Shown piece after piece: positions 10,501 to 22,046 of a DNA stretch of 64,000 bases. How positions within the stretch are numbered: position 1 is the stretch's first letter; each line of letters starts with the position of its first letter. A program made the translations under genes and the position numbers. Location: positions 62,001-126,000 of the forward strand of contig VXCM01001469.1 in assembly GCA_014773175.1 (NCBI GenBank), written 5' to 3'. The notes under the pieces were generated by a model. The model did not search any database. It was not told the DNA's origin and saw only the letters and a list, made by a program, of their open reading frames with translations. The DNA is from Lucifuga dentata. Lineage: Eukaryota > Chordata > Actinopteri > Ophidiiformes > Bythitidae.

Positions 10501-13500
10501 GTATAGTTACTCCACCGCCATCTGCTTGACCTGTCAACCACCTCACAGGTCCATCAGGCTGCCCTGTCCACCATTCTGCCCCACCTATCTGACCTTGGAC
10601 ATTGTGGAACAATATGAAGACAATTCTGCAGTCTTACTAGTTTTTGCACTGGAGTAATTGATTGGACTCTTCATTGGACTCTCTTCACTCTCTTCATTTT
10701 TATTAGTGTCTGTGTGATTTATTATTAATAATGGATTATTTAGGATCCTCTTATTGTATCATAGTTCCATTGTTATATTGTTTTTGTCCCCTGCTACTAT
10801 TAAAACTTTCTCTGTAACTTTCTCTTCCATTTTTTTTCTTGCACGTTAAGATTTTTTAGGGATTTTGTTTTTTCAGTTTCTTCCTAGAGAGCTTGGGCAG
10901 GGTTGGAAATTGTTGCTGTATAGGCCTGTAAAGCCCTTTGAGGCATTGTATGTCATATATAATCTAATCTAATGGGCTGTAATATACTTGACTTGACTTG
11001 ACTAAATGCTATTGGCAAGCACATGCCACCAGCCCACTGTCATTATAGCAACAGGTGGTTACGAACTTTGAATGTGAATCTAATTAAAAATAAAGAGCTG
11101 TGTGGATTGTTTGTGTATGAGCAATAGGGAAAAACTTTGGTGTATGTCTGAGACAAATGATTACTGTCTTGATCAACTCCAATATTTTCACCTTCCACCC
11201 CTAAATTCCAAATAATAAAAATGAAAATGCATACAGTTGAACAGATGGCATTGTGTATCTAATTAGCAAATAGTAAGATGTAATTGTTTTGCTGTCATAA
11301 TATAAAATATTTCAGTGTAAGCAACTGCAGCTTCAACAAGCAGATAGAGAATACATGTGTGAAATTGTTGTGATTTTTTTTTTTTTTTTTTTTTTTTATT
11401 TAAAGCACTTTGGGGGAAATTTAATAGAGAAATCAGGGTAACACAGATGTGATAGTTGTTCATGTTCAGAAATTGTTCAAACCTTTAATAAATAAGTGAC
11501 AGATTGACAATAAAAGTTTGTGCAAATTTGTGCATATCATTTCAGAGCCCTACACTGCACATTCAGCCAGGCTCCATCTGGGTCGTGTGCTGGAGTTGCT
11601 GAGAGCATCTGGACCTCAGGATGCATTGAGAGAGGGACGCTCACCGAGCATACTGGAAACACTGACAAATTCACACGCACCAGGTACACAGATATGCTTT
11701 GCACTTAGACAAAACAGTAATGTAAAGATGTAGAGCTAGTGCTGGCGCTCATACTGAAATATGTTCTTTACTGGTGCAGACTCTGTCTTAACAAATGGAA
11801 AAAGCCTAAAGCGTTCATCAAGCAACACAAAAACAGAGCCAGCTAACCAGGATGCAGCACCTCCTGAGTACCTCCTCCCTGGTTCACAAGAGAGACCACT
11901 GATGGCTTTGCTACCAAATAGCTCCCACTCAGAGGTACATAAAAATCTGGAATCTGATTTCACACTGGGCCTACACACTCAAGCACAACAGTAACTCCAC
12001 AACTTTATATTTATCTAATCAGGTTGCCAGCTATGTGAGGGATATGTCTCTCAGCTGTTGGAACCCTCCCCCAGGACACAGAAAGCTGCAGGGAGACTTC
12101 ATGTACATCACTGTGGTGACAATGGAAGGAAGACGGTGTGACATTACATCATGTCCAAAAGGTTTCTATCTCAACAGGTAAGGAAATTACTTGATTTTAT
12201 TTACTGTTAGTTACAGGAGTGACTGCAGCAAATTGTAGCAGAAAGCCAATGACACCTAATAATGTATCCATTTTGAACTTAAATTTGATTCATGTTGGGC
12301 CAAAAGTTTTAATATGAACCTGTCTGTCATTTACAGGTCTACAGAAGAAGTTTTTGATCCTCGTTCTGCACAGTCTTCTCCAGTTTGCCACTGTTTTACT
12401 GATTTGCTCTGTCACATCAGCCCTACTTTCAAACAAACCTTTATCACTCTAAAAAACAGGTAAAACTACAACTTAACAGAATGTGCAGTATAAAGGCTGT
12501 GTAAACATTATTTTTTTTACCAGACTCCTAATTGTGCCCAAATTTACATGATAAACATTGGAGTAACCTGATAGACCAAAACACTGATAATCTTATATTA
12601 CTGTATCACCATTGTGAATTTCAAAACCTGCATTTAGAGCGTGTGAGTGAAGTGGGTTATGGTTAATGGACAGTCTCTCTCTCTCTCTCTCTCTCTCTCC
12701 CGCAGGCCTCAGTTACCTCCAGAAGAGGTGATGCCTACTCCTTACCACACCCTGAGCTGGCTGGGACCTCCTTGTGCCTCCCGTACTCACAAAAACACCT
12801 TCAGCAGGCTGGCTGTAGACAATCTGGCAGCAACACAGGTTTATTTTTACAACACATGACATGACTATTGTTTGTTGGTATTATGTTAGAGTGGTGTGCT
12901 ACTGAGTGTAACTATGTGTGGAATTGTTGTCGTGTGGGTACATAAAGGCTCCAGACTGGAATGAGGAGTTACAAGCAGCCAGAGATCTTCCACAAGGTAC
13001 TCTAGAGGAAAGAGTGCTGAGAGACAAAACTCTGCTCCAGGTAACAAACACAACCACATGCCAGACCAGCCAATTTTCACCTGTTCACTGTCATTTGCAC
13101 TATTTTTTCTCACCTTCTTTCTTAACTCTTTTCTCAGGTAAACAATGCATTTGTGAGGGCTGTCACTCAGGGGGCAGAGACTGTGATAGATGGCTTTGTG
13201 GAGCCAGTCAATGGGAACCCTGAAGACCCTGCTTTCCTGTGGGGAGGCCTGTTCATGAGCCAGGGGGCAGCAAGTGCAGTGTTTGGTGGGGAAAGGGGTC
13301 GCAGGTGAGAACATACAAGGATGTAACTTAAAGCCTTGCAGTTGCTCTTAATTGTGTGTATAGTGCTAAGTGTGTAAGTTCTTCACAAAGTACACTATAC
13401 CCATACACTATGTCTGGAAGAGGACTATATAATAGCTGTTATTTTGCTTTAAAAATGCCAATGCAGCACCTCAGAATACACTGGTAATTTAAATGTATGT

Positions 13501-16500
13501 GTGTGTTTGGCTTGCAGGGCAGCTCAGAGGCTGGAGCTTAAAGGAGTACAAGCCTACAGTGACCTAGATAGTGGGCTACAGGGGCTTCACACTCTACCCA
13601 CAGCTGTCGTAGACTACAGAGGAGTGCGCCTGTCTGCCCAGGGTTTGGCACCTGGATTGGAAAACTCAGAGCAAGACCAGGCAACTCCCCCTGCCTCAAG
13701 GTACACCGCTGCTGAACCATTATAGAACGAGACAGAGTAAAAAGTCTTGCATTTTTTCTAATAAATAATAACAAATGTTTTATTTTATTTTTCAGAGGGT
13801 TGTTGTATGGGGTAAATGCAGGACCCCAAGAGTCCCCCCATCGCAGACGACTCCTAGAGCTCTTGGCACACGCTGCTAAAGCTTTTTCTCTCCAGAAGAA
13901 TGTTGTTATAGCACCCAAAGGTCACCAAGTACCTCTATTCACCTCAGTGGATGCCCAAGGACTATTGGGAGCTGATGGGAGATTCTATGTACTGGATGTA
14001 TTTAGAACTTTCCCAGCAGATGCCAACTACTGTCTAGAGGTGCAGGCAGAGGGTGGCACAGACACTGGAGTAGAGGAGGAGACAAAAAGCAGTGAAGAGG
14101 AGGCTGACAACATAAGCTGTGTGAAAGAAGAAGGCTGGGAACAGAATTTTCACTTAGACTCAGGTCTTGCCAAGATCTTTCCTCACAGTCTCTGTAGATT
14201 GAGGCCAGAGCTGATGCAAGCCTTCATCCAGCACAAGTGAGTTTTACGTGACATATAGAAAATGGTCTTTAGCTCAGTGTTTAAGTTTTTTTCATAAAGT
14301 TTAAGTGTTTTCTTTTTCCACACACCCCATTTTAGACATTCCCAGTTCACTCAGTGTGTCAGGGAGAAGTTAGAGGAGAGTGGAGGCTTTGAAGAAGGTG
14401 CAACAGCTTGTAAGAAATGTTTGATTAGACCTAAGTGGCAAGTAAAGTACTAACGATTTATGTATAGTTTTGCATACTTGACAAATGATTTCACACTTAC
14501 AGGTGATTCTCGCGGCACTGATGCAGTACGATCTGCTTGCAAAGTTGTAGGCTCAGTTAGCAACATCATCTTTGAGATGCGCTTTAATCCAAACATCTTT
14601 TCTCCAGGTAACAAGACACACCAAACACACACATACATAAACATATTCACAATCCGTTGTTGAAATATGACAAACTTCCTGTTCTCTGCCTTCAGGTGTG
14701 TCATTCCCTGAAAGTGAAAAGGCATCAATAACCCTGCAGAAGAGGTTATTAAGGGAAGCTGCAGCTTTCATCATTAGGAAACAAATACCAGCATTTGTAA
14801 GTAGATCACTGGTGTACATGCTATTTAGGCATATCTATTGTAAAAATAAAACCAGCCACCATATGCTCTGTGTTTGTGTTTTGCAGATGGAGGATTGCCT
14901 GCAGAGCAGTGAGGTACCAATGGATGGAGTTTCTCTGAAACAGGCACTGCACCAAAAAGGCATCAACCTCCGGTATCTTGGCAATGTCATCAAGGCCATC
15001 AGCCAGTCAGAACACAAGGAGTGCCTGAGGCACATAACGGTATGTCTGAGCAGCAAAATAGCCTAATTTAAAATTATGATTATGATTAGCTGTTCTCTTA
15101 ACTGTACTTTCTGTCATGACTCCCTCGGTCTACTCCAGAGATTGGCTATAGGTGAAATTGTGGTCCGCTCAACAAGGAGAGTATTCAACAGTTTCCTCCA
15201 GGTACTTAGGATATGTGTCATTTGAATTCTTGTGCATTCTTATGCTTATAGGGCACAGTGTTAAACCTTAAAGTTGAAGTTGTGACATAGCAACAGGTGT
15301 GTCCACCTCCTCCAGAAAGAATGAAATTCAATTTCTAGTCATGTCTTTGCAGGGCGTGGATGTGCCTAGTCTCTCCGCAGCTGTCAGTCACTTCCTCTGT
15401 TGCCTATTGGTTCCTCACTTCAGTCCTATGGCGGTGGGGGAGGAGACTAAAAAGAAGTCAAGGCGGCGTGGCCGGGGTGCTGGGGCCCCTGAAAGCACGC
15501 CCTGGAGCACACTCACTGGAGCTGAGCTGTGGAACCTGCTCTGTCAGGATGCTGTTGAGACATATAACATCTCTGACAGCCTTGGGTGAGAGCACAGGTT
15601 TTGTAATTTTTTCATCTTCATGTTTGTGAAGTATGTAATGGTTTGTTTTTATTACATAACTGTCTGTTTTCTCTTTGGCAGCTCTGGTTCCAACCACCTG
15701 GTGGAACACTATGGGCTACAAAAGCTCTCTCTGCTTAGAGAGTTTTGTCTGAAGACTGGAGTCCAGGTAACATCTGATATTTGGATATAGCCCAAAGACT
15801 GTGTTATTAAAATGTTATAAGTAGTTACAAACTCATCTAAAATATAAATATAGTTATACAAGTTGACAGTGTACATAGCTATATTATTTGTCACTTCTGT
15901 GTCCAGTTGAGACTAAGAGACTACCTCCTCGACAACCAAAGTAAAGCTCCCATTGGTCCTGATGACATCCTCAACATCTTCCCTGTTGTCAAGCATGTTA
16001 ACATGCCGATGGTGGATGCTTCCAAAGCATATCGTGCTGCACAGAACTCCATTCAGAAAGGTGAGTCAGTAAAACTTGATTGGTAAACCTTTTGCATACT
16101 ATGTGTATTTGAACAAAATATAAACAAATGACACTTTTGAGAAAAGTGGCTGTGTGTTTCCCACTTGAAGGTTTCCTGGATCAGGCCCATGAGCATCTGA
16201 AAGAAGCAGCCTACCTGTTTGGTAGAGTGTATGATGACCTGCACCCAGAGGCCTGTTACTGCCTCAGCCTGTTGGCCAAGGTGTCCTACCTGCAGGGAAA
16301 GACAGCAGAGGTATGCCTGCTATTGCACAACCCTTCAAAATTATTCTACTACCACGTGTCAGTTTGCACAGTGAAACTGGAAATGAGTCTTTATCATTTT
16401 CAGGATCTATTAAAATGACAGCAATTTTTATATGTAAAGCTGGTTATTAATTCTTCTTTATTTTCAAGGCTCGTAGTGTCCAGCTGAAAGCAGTGGTCGT

Positions 16501-17253
16501 CAGTGAAAGAGTGCTTGGCTTTGATCATCCCAACACTATCCAGCAATATGTAAGTACCCTACCGTTTTGTTTGCAGCATGTACTGTACTGTGTCATGTTG
16601 GTACGTTGTAATTATTATTGATACTGTATTATTGTATTTCTTATGTAGACCCTGTTGGCTGTGTACATGTATGCTGGAGGGGAGACTGCACTGGCCCAGA
16701 AGTGTCTCCTCAGAGCTCGTCTGTTAATGCTGACAGTTCATGGGGAAGATCATCCCTACACAGCTACACTGGATGTAGGTTACAGCAAAAGCATCATAAT
16801 TACATATACGTATCATGTTAATTCAATTCAGTGCAATTCAATTGCTGTTCATCTCTAGCACAAGGCAAAAGCCTCATTTATGCAATACTGATATAAAGAA
16901 TTTTTCCTTTATGTCATTATTTATTTCACAGAGCTGTCTTGGGTTGGTGCTGACAGAAGACCAGGCAGGGCAGTTCCTAAAGAATGCCCTTAGACTCAAC
17001 GCTTCCTTCTTCGGCCCCACAGATCTGCATATTGCTCTCAAGTAAGATGATATTTTGTAAAAAGGGTCGCAGAGTTCTGCCTCTGGTCTGTTTTGTTCAT
17101 GTTTTCAACATCTTCACTTTGTCTCCCTTATTCTTTGTCTGTGTAGTCAGCACCTGTTGGCCCAGTGGATGTGCACTAAGGGTGACTACAGATGTGCTAT
17201 GACCCATGAGAAAGAGGCCCTCTCTGCATTCACCTCCCTGGTTAGTACATGTG

Positions 17254-17298
<45 letters not shown>

Positions 17299-18836
17299 CA
17301 ACAAAGGATTGTCTGTGCATGCATAAGCCTATGGCTATTTTCTTTTTCAGTTTGGTGAAGATCACCCTCAGACACGTTGCAGCACAGAGTTTCTACGTAC
17401 CATTACCCAGCAGGCAGTGCGGGTGGAACGCTCTCTTAGACAAGCAGGAGCTGACTGTACCGAGCATGCAATAGAGGTTGTGTCTGATATCATTTGCTGC
17501 TTTGAACTTTAAGAAGGAAGGGAACAGAATTTGTTAACTTATTTTGTTCCATCTGTCCTCAGTGTCTGACCCCCACAAGTGACACAATTCTGGAGCAGAT
17601 GTGTCTGGTCACAGGGATCAAGAAGATCACACACAGGTGAATATTCACTATAATATATGACATGCATAAAAGTCGCCAGAGCGTTGAAGCAATTTGTTGA
17701 CACTGAGCTGTCGTAGCATACAGTATGACTGCAATGTTTTGTTTTGTGTCTTCTGTCTGTTCCTCTCTACTAAAATAGATATTCATGTGGCTAGTTCTGA
17801 CAGTGGTAGTACTAAACATAATTTGCAAATAATGACAGTAGCATTGCAGTATCACTATAGCAATGATAATATGGACTTTGAAAGTGGGTCTACATAAAAA
17901 TACTGAGCTGCGTGGGTTGTCCATGCACGAGCCATAGGGGAGCCGTTTCCCAAAAGCATGTTGAGGCTTTTTTTTTTTTTTTTTANTTTTTTTTTTTTTT
18001 TTTAACTATGAGCTAGAATAGGTTAAGCTAAGAATAAGAATAAACTAATTAACACTATCTGTGAGTGGTGTTACCAAGTCTTTTACAGCAGCGGAGGTGC
18101 AGGCAGCTGTGACAAAAAGTACACTATATCAAAACACAAGTTAACGGCTTGAATAGATAGTAAAAAAGGAGGCTTTAAGAGTCGTACTTATTCACCATTC
18201 ATTAATACACTTTGTTTTCTTAGTGACAGGCTCCAGGAGTTTAAGCAGAGACTACTGGAACGAATGGTAGCAGAGACAAAAGAAGAAGCCAACAAAGTGA
18301 GTAAGGAGCCTGTCGCCTCAGAGAATGGAGCTGAGAAAAGCTCAGATCAGGAAACAGGATGCGGGAAGGAAACTGGAGATGGAGGGAGTCCAGCAGAGGA
18401 ACATTCCAATGACAACCAAACGGACCAGCCAGCTGAAGAGACCTCACCAGAGAGTCCTGTTATAGTTGCAGCTAATGCTCATGTGGAGCCAGAAGAACAA
18501 AAGCCACAAGGAGAGAAAACAGAAACAGAAGGGGTTGACAGTGCACAAAGTGACAGTGTAGCTACAGATGCAATGAATGGGGAGGCAGAGGTTAGGGAGG
18601 AGACCAATGCACAAAATGAAGTAAAAAGCAGCACAGAGACAGGCTCAGATGAGGTTAATGGTGAAATAAATGGAGCTTTAGACACCACTGCTGACCCATC
18701 AAACCTTAAGAATAAAGAGGCTTTAGCAGATGTTGTTTCAAAAGCTACCACAGGAAATGTAACAGGAGACAAAGACACAGAAGTCAATGGAGTTGCAGAG
18801 AATAACATCACTGCCAATGGAATAGCTGAAGAGTGA
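7533..18836 (+). CDS. cluh: Clustered mitochondria protein homolog (CLUH family)
   Basis: Twenty-eight coding exons give 1416 residues. Exon 1 is 7533-7581 (MKDKVRRGGGRNQAKT), followed by 9210-9319, 9503-9674, 11546-11683, 11780-11934, 12023-12177, 12337-12459, 12706-12838, 12948-13040, 13138-13304, 13518-13700, 13796-14236, then short exons to 17563-17636 and the long last exon 18224-18836. The order is an N-terminal ubiquitin-like CLU-N region (FPVKIQGAGVEPFELQ), the central Clu domain (FVRAVTQGAETVIDGFVEP through RGLLYGVNAGPQ), and TPR-like repeats in exons 20-26. The last exon encodes a low-complexity, acidic Glu/Asn/Thr-rich tail unlike the conserved core. CLUH is a cytosolic RNA-binding protein that regulates nuclear mRNAs for mitochondrial proteins. 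Fish carry more than one copy; I cannot say whether this is the a or b paralogue. Confidence 0.93.
9018..9050. repeat. (CATT)n microsatellite in cluh intron 1
   Basis: About eight uninterrupted CATT units lie some 160 bp before the exon 2 acceptor. Confidence 0.95.
9853..10215 (+). mobile_element. Dispersed L2-type LINE 3' fragment, plus orientation
   Basis: An (ATCC)n block is followed by sequence typical of a very common fish repeat: a gggtcacggggg, gctggagcctatcccagc and ggcgagaggcgg core, then cattcacacc and cacccggagggaacccacgc blocks. It contains no ORF. A 66 bp part is present twice around an N at 9947, which is treated separately as an assembly artefact. A second copy lies in vcp intron 9. 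Confidence 0.65.
9881..10013. other. 66 bp exact direct duplication around a single N (assembly overlap)
   Basis: Positions 9881-9946 and 9948-10013 are identical and separated only by N at 9947. The geometry matches three other places in the window and indicates contig ends joined without merging their overlap. Confidence 0.85.
10245..10445 (-). mobile_element. Second, diverged L2-type fragment in inverted orientation
   Basis: This stretch matches the reverse complement of the same fish repeat: cctcctacagtccaaacaca, then gtatcagccctgtgacagac, then gctgggataggctccag, then a GGATGGAT tail. With 9853-10215 it forms a head-to-tail-inverted pair separated by only about 30 bp. Confidence 0.6.
10840..11001 (+). 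mobile_element. LINE-like 3' tail ending in (TTGAC)n, cluh intron 3
   Basis: The sequence gtaaagccctttgaggca followed by a short ACTTGACTTGACTTGACT tail is typical of 3' ends of fish non-LTR retroposons. No coding part remains. Confidence 0.45.
11036..11136 (+). repeat. Dispersed repeat copy A (cluh intron 3)
   Basis: This segment resembles 17848-17940 in the same gene: both contain a TATAGCAA block, a GACTTTGAA-like block, then GAGCTGYGTGGRTTG and ATGAGCAATAGGG-like blocks in the same order and strand. The two are diverged copies of one interspersed element, possibly a non-autonomous DNA transposon. Confidence 0.55.
12673..12699. repeat. cluh: (CT)n microsatellite forming the acceptor tract of cluh exon 8
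   Basis: An uninterrupted CT run ends six bases before the exon 8 boundary at 12706 (CCCGCAG then exon). It is therefore the polypyrimidine tract itself, and length changes could alter splicing of this exon. Confidence 0.9.
17257..17294. repeat. (GA)n microsatellite in cluh intron 25
   Basis: A pure GA run begins 16 bases after the exon 25 donor at 17241. Confidence 0.95.
17848..17940 (+). repeat. Dispersed repeat copy B (cluh intron 27)
   Basis: Diverged partner of 11036-11136. It is followed by a T homopolymer that contains an N at 17986. Confidence 0.55.
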
Positions 18837-19057
18837 GAACATATCAAATTGATATACAGTGTTGCAGTCGTGTTTAACCAAAAGTCACTGCTGTAAGATA
18901 AAACTTTCCCAGGTTCCTTCAGTCATTCCCGAATGGAAAGTTGACTACTGTAAAGGATAAATCATGTGATCCACTGAATATGGGGCAGAGAATAGAGTTA
19001 GATGAAGTTACTTTGTGTGTGGGAGAGGGCTGTATCAATGAGGGCTACTTTTTCAGC

Positions 19058-19063
19058 AATAAA
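19058..19063 (+). terminator. cluh: cluh polyadenylation signal AATAAA
   Basis: Canonical AATAAA 222 bases after the stop codon. It is the first canonical signal downstream, so a 3' UTR of about 0.25 kb is expected. Confidence 0.65.
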
Positions 19064-19572
19064 CTTTTTACTATTGTATCAACAATGTGCATTTTCTTCT
19101 TCAGTGATCTTGTTTTTGTGAAATGTTGAATATTCATGTAAACACTTAGTACTTAAGTGTATTAATTCATTAAGCACCAAAGTCAACCGAGAACAAAATG
19201 AAGACGAACGACTGTTTTGCTGTTTTTTGTATACACTGCTACCAACCATTTTCTCAAATATACCATGAGTACACAGTGTACCATAACCTGCTTGAGACAT
19301 GTAATTCATTCAGTATTGTTGTTGCATGATAATGCAGCTGAAAGACCACATCTTTAAAATAAATATATTTTGTAATTTAAGGGTTTTTGAATACAGCATT
19401 TTACTGACTTTGTTTGCAGCACCTAAACCACAATTCTCAACTCTTTGAGCTTCCCTTTTGCAATTGAATTCAACTCATTAAAAAATAAAGCTGAGTAAGT
19501 GTTCATTGTGATGTATGTATGATCTGTGATGTATAATTTCTAGGAATCATATTTTCAGATTTAAGCAATAAG

Positions 19573-19578
19573 TTTATT
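19573..19578 (-). terminator. srrd: Possible srrd polyadenylation signal (AATAAA on minus strand)
   Basis: TTTATT on the plus strand lies 386 bases beyond the srrd stop. The srrd and cluh 3' ends converge in the 1.1 kb between 18836 and 19964, which otherwise shows no gene. Confidence 0.45.
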
Positions 19579-19963
19579 TTCATATCATACTGACATCACT
19601 TTAAACCATTTACTGCCTGGAAGGAAGGAAAACTGTATTACAATTCTATACAATTATGACATTCTTTGGAGAAATGGTTGGAAGTAGTGTAAAACAAGTA
19701 TAAATATTAAAAATGAGTTAAAGCATGTAAAAACAGCAGTAAGGTTCTGAGTCATACTCAGTACTAAAAGCTCATCTCTCCTTTCCTGCCACAAAGTCCA
19801 CTTGGATTGACTGGTACAGTGTCCTCTCCAACAAAACTCTGCAAAAAATTTTGCCTGAGTTTGGTTTAACAGTTCAAAACTCAATCCTCAACATGAAGAA
19901 AGGTTAAATCATTTAAAAAGCTGCTTATATCAATGGCATCCAAAGAAAAGATAAAAGTTCTGT

Positions 19964-22046
19964 CTAGTCCCTGTCCATGCCGCCCTTTCTCTGTGTTTCT
20001 CTCAAAATGATCTCCAAGTCATGGCAGTGTTGGTACTGTGGCTCAGGTGGTTCTGCCCAGGTTGACTGTGGCAGTTTGTTGAGGCTGCTGGGAGTAAACG
20101 TGATGACAGCTGTGTCGCTGAAGACATCCAGCAGACGGGGTGGACACGACAGGGGTCTCTCCTCACACACTTCCACAGCCTGACTTATATAGCTGTAGTC
20201 CCGCTGGAGTTCTCGCTCAATCATCCTAATGGGACAACAGAAAAAAGATATCAGCTCAGAGCTCCTTCATGAGCTTGAACATCATCTTCCACATGCAGGT
20301 CCTCTACAAACCTGTCCCTGATGCTGTAAAAGCTATTTCCTATAATTATCAGCAGAGGCAGAGATTCTTTCCTCCAGTTTCTCCACAGAAGGTTGTTGTA
20401 CAGTGCCTTTCCACAATGCATCAGGTAAAAGAGTGTGGGTTTCATTGTCGGTCTCTTTCCTTCCTGCACAACATAGAACAGAATAAAATATGTGCACGAG
20501 TTAACTCATTTACTACAAAATGCATATACTTTATATAAGTATATGCATTTTTACCATATAGGTTTGCTTATTGTTTGTCATCTAGGGCTGATTTTGTAAC
20601 ATTGATGTGATTATTGGGTCATTTGTCTGCTGAATCTCAAATCTTGGACACTGGAGTCTCCTGCCAGCTTTCAAATGCACTACACTACAAATCTTTAAAA
20701 ATCAGTCCACTGCATTACCACATAATGAAAGCCATGACAACTGTAAAATGGATTTGTTATCTTGCTACTTTCACACAACCTGGCATGAATGAAGATTTCT
20801 TGGTTTTTTTTGTGAGTGACAATTTTGGTTATGTACAGTACATGCAATCAGTCTTTGCCTGAGGTGTATTTTTTTAATCATATTGTAATTGATTATTATT
20901 GATGGATGGTGGTTGCCAGAAACATCTGTGTGTAAATAATAATTCAATCATGCCTCTGCAATTTCATTTTTAGAACATACTGAAACCACAGATTGCCTGG
21001 AAATTAGAAGGGGGAAAAAAACATAGAAAATGGTAAACATTGGAAAGCAGTTGATGTACATGTAAAGAACTTTTATTAAACTGACTGAACACTAGCAGTG
21101 GTCTGTTTTTCTGTACATCATTAAAACTGTTTTCCACATTAACGGCAACCAGATGAGACTGAAAACACAAACTGACCTCATTCTCTGTGAGAACAGTCAG
21201 CCCCAGCTCTCTCAGCACATCCCTCTCTCCAGAGGAGAATACAGGGTCATAAACATAGCAGTCTTTCAGTGAAGTCTAGAGGGACAATAAAAGTGAGACA
21301 AACAACTTATAATGAACAGGGTCACATGTAGATGTTTTTTGTTTTTTTTTTCTCAAAGCAATAAAGCCTCTGACCTGCCCTGCCTCCAAAAGCAGCAGCA
21401 ACATGGCAAGCTGGTAGCGAGCTGAGATGCAGGAGGAGAAGGATCCCAGACCGTAACACACACACTCCAGCCGCAGTGATACGCTGCCCTCTTCCGACTG
21501 TTGTGTGGAGACCTCAGCATTCTGTCTGTTCACTGAAGACTTGGAGAGGGCTGCTGATCTCGCCACCAGCAGCTGCTCTGAGAACACAAAGACAATCCTG
21601 CAAGGGTCACCAAGCTGCAAGATAAAAAAAAAAAGGCAAAAAAAAAAAAAAANAAAAAAAAAAAAAAAACAACAAAACAAAAAAACAAACAAAAAAAATA
21701 ACAGGCAACAGCGTGTTTGGGCACTTATCGTGTTCATTACTCACCTTTCCACCCCTGCCAAAACTCTTCACCTCTCAATTCTGATCTGCACAAGAAGACA
21801 AAAGAATTAACTTGGCTTTGTGCACAACAATTTGGTTAAAATATACATATAAGCAAGAATGATGACAGTCAGGCTGCTTATTAACTAGATTTAAACTTCT
21901 TACATTGTTTCTCTAATTCTTTTAACAGTTTTCCCGATATCCAGCTGCTCCTGGCAGCAGTTTGAAGACTCTTGAATTGACTTCACTCTCCGTGCTGCGC
22001 CTTTTCGTCGCCGAACCACCTGCCATTCTACTGTTGTGTCCGACAT
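19964..22046 (-). CDS. srrd: SRR1-like protein (SRR1 domain containing)
   Basis: Six exons give 299 residues: 22046-21904, 21785-21745, 21577-21375, 21275-21177, 20463-20312 and 20225-19964. The start MSDTTVEWQVVRRRKG is followed by a basic N-terminus. The SRR1 domain carries CVCYGLGSFSSCISARYQ, YVYDPVFSSGERDVLRELG, LFYLMHCGKALYNNLLW and LLIIIGNSF, then the C-terminal WAEPPEPQYQHCHDLEII block. The plant founder SRR1 acts in light signalling and the circadian clock; vertebrate SRRD is linked to heme and clock regulation but is little studied. The head-to-head position with tfip11 matches human 22q12. Exon 3 must start at 21577: a stronger-looking acceptor 37 bases upstream would break the frame. 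Confidence 0.93.
20517..20551. repeat. Perfect 15 bp inverted repeat, 5 nt loop, srrd intron 4
   Basis: The arms 20517-20531 and 20537-20551 are exact reverse complements (AAAATGCATATACTT). The sequence is AT-rich, so significance is modest. Confidence 0.8.
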
